A DNA stretch of 64,000 bases from contig CAVYAL010000002.1 in NCBI GenBank assembly GCA_963766505.1, positions 434,001 to 498,000 of the forward strand, written 5' to 3'. A model generated the notes under the pieces. The model did no database searches, was not told the origin of the DNA, and saw only the letters and a program-made list of their open reading frames with translations. Source of the stretch: DATIRA01 sp963766505 (GTDB lineage: Bacteria > Pseudomonadota > Gammaproteobacteria > Steroidobacterales > Steroidobacteraceae). Positions 62,007-64,000 of this stretch are shown here, in pieces. The translations under genes were made by a program, and so were the position numbers. Each line of letters begins with the position of its first letter. The first letter of the stretch is position 1.

Positions 62007-63250
62007 TCGTAACGCAGCGCCTCGGCGGGCTGGGTCGCGGCACCGCGCAGCGCCGGGTAGATCGTCGCGAGCGCCGTGAGCACGAATCCTGCAAGCGCTA
62101 TGGCCGCCACCTGCCCCGCGCGGACCTCGGATGGAATCTCCGTGATGTAGTACACGGTCGGATCCATCACGTGAAAGCCGAAGGCGCGCTCGAGAAACGG
62201 AACGATCTCGCTCACGTTGCTCGCCACGACGACGCCGAGCACCGTGCCGATCAGCGTGCCGACGACGCCGATCACCAGTCCCTGCGTCAGGAAGATGCCC
62301 ACCACGCCGCGCGGCTCCATGCCCAGCGTGCGCATGATGGCGATGTCCGAACGCTTTTCGTTGACCACCATCACCAGCGCCGCGACGATGTTGAAGGCCG
62401 CTACGGCCACGACGAGCAGCAGGATCAGGCTCATCATGGTCTTCTCGATCCGGATGGCGCGGAAATACGCGGCGTGCTGGCGGGTCCAGTCCGACACGGA
62501 GAACCCGGGGCCCAGTTCGGCGGCGAGCGCCCGCGCCCTTTGCGGGGCCGCCATCACGTCGTCGAACAGCACCCGCAGTCCCTGTGGCTCAGCATCCCGG
62601 CCAGCGAGCTCCGCTGCGTCAGCGAGCGCCACCAGCGCCAGCGTGCCGTCGTGGTCCTGCAAGCCGACCTCGAACACCCCTTCGACCCTGAAGCTGCGCA
62701 GCGCAGGAAGACCGGACCCCGAGGCCAGGTCGCGCCCGGGCACCATCACCGTGAGTTCGTCGCCGACCTCGGCGCCGAGCCGCCACGCCAGCACGCGACC
62801 GAGCAGCAGCCTGCGCGATCCGGGCTCGAGTGCGTCCAGGGATCCGCTCAGCAGGTGCTCCTCGATCTTCGCCACCGTCTTCTCCGCCGTGGGATCGATG
62901 CCGTGCATGACGACGGGCAGCAGGTTGCCGGCGCGCCCGATCATCGCCTGCACGTCGGTGAACGGCGCGGCGGCGAGAACGCCCGGTACCGACCGGGCGA
63001 CCTCGGCCACGCGCTGCCACTGCTGCAACTGGCCCGTCCCGGCCTCGACCGTGGCATGGGCAGTCAGCGCCACCAGGCGACTTCGCAACTCGCCCTCGAA
63101 GCCGTTCATCACCGAGACGATCGTGATCAGCGCGGCGATGCCCAGAGCGACGCCGAGCATCGACACCCAGGAGATGAACGATACGAAGAAACCATGTCGG
63201 CGGGTCCGGACATAACGAAGGCCGACGAAGATCGGGAGCGGATGGAACAT
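62003..63250 (-). CDS. lolC: Lipoprotein-releasing system permease, LolC/LolE family (first copy)
   Basis: A protein of 415 residues starting at 63250 (MFHPLPIFVGLRYVRTRRHGFFVSFISWVS). Same layout as its paralogue: one helix, periplasmic domain, three helices. The hook-like region that recruits LolA cannot be seen with certainty. It is first in the order lolC-lolE-lolD, in contrast to lolC-lolD-lolE of E. coli. The gap of ~200 bp to the divergent small exported protein should hold the promoter. Confidence 0.9.
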   Translation of the reverse strand: MFHPLPIFVGLRYVRTRRHGFFVSFISWVSMLGVALGIAALITIVSVMNGFEGELRSRLVALTAHATVEAGTGQLQQWQRVAEVARSVPGVLAAAPFTDVQAMIGRAGNLLPVVMHGIDPTAEKTVAKIEEHLLSGSLDALEPGSRRLLLGRVLAWRLGAEVGDELTVMVPGRDLASGSGLPALRSFRVEGVFEVGLQDHDGTLALVALADAAELAGRDAEPQGLRVLFDDVMAAPQRARALAAELGPGFSVSDWTRQHAAYFRAIRIEKTMMSLILLLVVAVAAFNIVAALVMVVNEKRSDIAIMRTLGMEPRGVVGIFLTQGLVIGVVGTLIGTVLGVVVASNVSEIVPFLERAFGFHVMDPTVYYITEIPSEVRAGQVAAIALAGFVLTALATIYPALRGAATQPAEALRYE

Positions 63251-63456
63251 GGGGTCTCGCTGGAACCCGGCAAGGCTACCCGCGAGCGCGGCGCTTTGCA
63301 CCCCGGCAGCGCGGCTTGACGCCAGTGCGGGAGTGCCCCGGATCGGCGCAGCCTGCCGACAACAGTGAACTGGAACAAGGATTTGGTCTCCATTCGCAGG
63401 GGCCCGCGCGGACGGGTGCTATATTCCCGTCAGCTTCGGTGCAAAGGTCGCAATTC

Positions 63457-63756
63457 ATGCGCAGGACGACACTCGCAGCACTCGCCGCGGCCCTCGGGCT
63501 GATGATTTCCTCGCCGACACTGACGGCCGAGACCCTGGAGATCGGCACGACGCCCGTGGCCGGCAACCCGTCTGCGCTGCCGATGCGCGGCGCGAGCATG
63601 ACCGAGGTCGAAAACCGCTTCGGCGCGCCCGAGCGCAGGCTCTCGGCGGTCGGGCAGCCCCCGATATCCCGTTGGGTGTACGCGGATTTCGTCGTGTATT
63701 TCGAGCACTCGCATGTCGTGCACGCGGTGAGAAAGAACTCCGCCGACCGCGGCTGA
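63457..63756 (+). CDS. Small conserved exported protein
   Basis: A protein of 99 residues with a signal peptide (MRRTTLAALAAALGLMISSPTLTA, cleavage ~24). The mature part contains GASMTEVENRFGAPERRLSAVGQPPISRWVYADFVVYFEHSHVVHAV, a pattern I know from uncharacterised gammaproteobacterial exported proteins, distantly like the BamE/SmpA fold (G-M-x-x-x-V-x-x-x-x-G-x-P). AAAGGT lies eight bases ahead of the ATG, and a TATATT -10 candidate at 63420-63425. Confidence 0.8.
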   Translation: MRRTTLAALAAALGLMISSPTLTAETLEIGTTPVAGNPSALPMRGASMTEVENRFGAPERRLSAVGQPPISRWVYADFVVYFEHSHVVHAVRKNSADRG

Positions 63757-63864
63757 CCTCCCTGCTGGCGCATTCGCGCCCGCAACCGCCCGACTCGAAC
63801 CGGGCTCTGATACCCTTCCCAGCCTGCTGAGGCCGGTTGTCGCCGGGCTCGGGCCTTACGTTGC

Positions 63865-63884
63865 GTCAAATCTCATGATTTGAC
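63865..63884. repeat. AT-rich 8-bp hairpin or operator-like palindrome
   Basis: GTCAAATC (63865-63872), TCAT, GATTTGAC (63877-63884), followed by an AT-rich run up to 63905. It could be an operator for the gene that seems to start at 63906, or end transcription of the upstream gene. Confidence 0.5.
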
Positions 63885-63905
63885 TATTAGTTATTGATTT
63901 AATTA

Positions 63906-64000
63906 ATGAAAATATCGGCAAAACTGCCGACTACCCGGGACCGGCGCGTACGCTGGACCGGCTGCGCCGGTGCGGCGGCGGGCATCTACCTTTCGCAGGC
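63906..64000 (+). CDS. Possible start of a gene running off the window
   Basis: An ATG at 63906 opens a frame of 31 codons to the window end (start MKISAKLPTTRDRRVRW). It follows an AT-rich stretch with a palindrome, which looks like a promoter region, but no clear ribosome site precedes it. The product cannot be named. Low confidence. Confidence 0.3.
   Translation, partial: MKISAKLPTTRDRRVRWTGCAGAAAGIYLSQ

Overview
This window is a GC-rich chromosomal segment of a gammaproteobacterium, probably from an order near Xanthomonadales, Nevskiales or Steroidobacterales. The evidence is gene order and gene content: rne next to rluC-maf-yceD-rpmF-plsX; comEC and msbA-lpxK-Trm112-kdsB in one block; mlaFEDCB facing mlaA; a Xanthomonas-style SUF cluster with its own Rrf2 regulator; and lexA-imuA-imuB-dnaE2. 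Coding density is very high, many genes overlap by 4 nt, and I see no insertion sequence, prophage, CRISPR array or integrase. The 16S rRNA is not here, so the taxonomy is inference.

Layout. 1-4.6 kb: the end of a PEP-CTERM surface protein, tRNA-Arg and tRNA-Ala with near-identical promoters, a GNAT acetyltransferase, a PrxQ peroxiredoxin, a histidine-phosphatase-like membrane protein, ApbE, tRNA-Ser and dapA. 4.6-9.5 kb, plus strand: gcvR-bcp, a PIN-PhoH ATPase, a BepA-like periplasmic protease and mlaA. 9.5-12.7 kb, minus strand: mlaFEDCB. 12.8-20 kb: a long SUF Fe-S operon (regulator, sufB, C, D, S, U, T, a Rieske ferredoxin, sixA) driven from a promoter that overlaps an IscR-type site. 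20-25.2 kb, minus strand: putA-sdaA-SDR, for proline and serine catabolism. 25.3-27.4 kb: a DUF481 outer membrane protein, a CnoX-like thioredoxin and a small acidic protein. 27.4-33.7 kb: the SOS mutagenesis cassette lexA-imuA-imuB-dnaE2 behind two LexA boxes.

33.7-36.4 kb: an ECF sigma factor with a membrane partner, then an Lpp/OprI-like lipoprotein facing an L,D-transpeptidase. 36.5-44 kb: envelope, phospholipid, ribosome and RNA-decay housekeeping genes around rne. 44-48.6 kb is the most accessory part: an alpha/beta hydrolase fused to a subtilisin protease, a PQQ-type sugar dehydrogenase, an encapsulated-ferritin homologue without encapsulin or cargo tag, and an ICMT-like methyltransferase. 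48.6-52.4 kb: an exported protein, a second ECF sigma factor and its membrane partner, a frameshifted yciH, a thioesterase and rluF. 52.4-63.3 kb is one minus-strand block for envelope biogenesis: lolC/E, lolD, comEC, exbB-exbD, msbA-lpxK-Trm112-kdsB and a LAB_N protein.

Most of the window is conserved core. The observations most worth following are the hydrolase-subtilase fusion, the orphan ferritin, an in-frame palindromic repeat inside dnaE2, the Lpp/L,D-transpeptidase pair, the SUF operator, and several genes with odd starts or missing catalytic residues (apbE, yciH, the histidine phosphatase).
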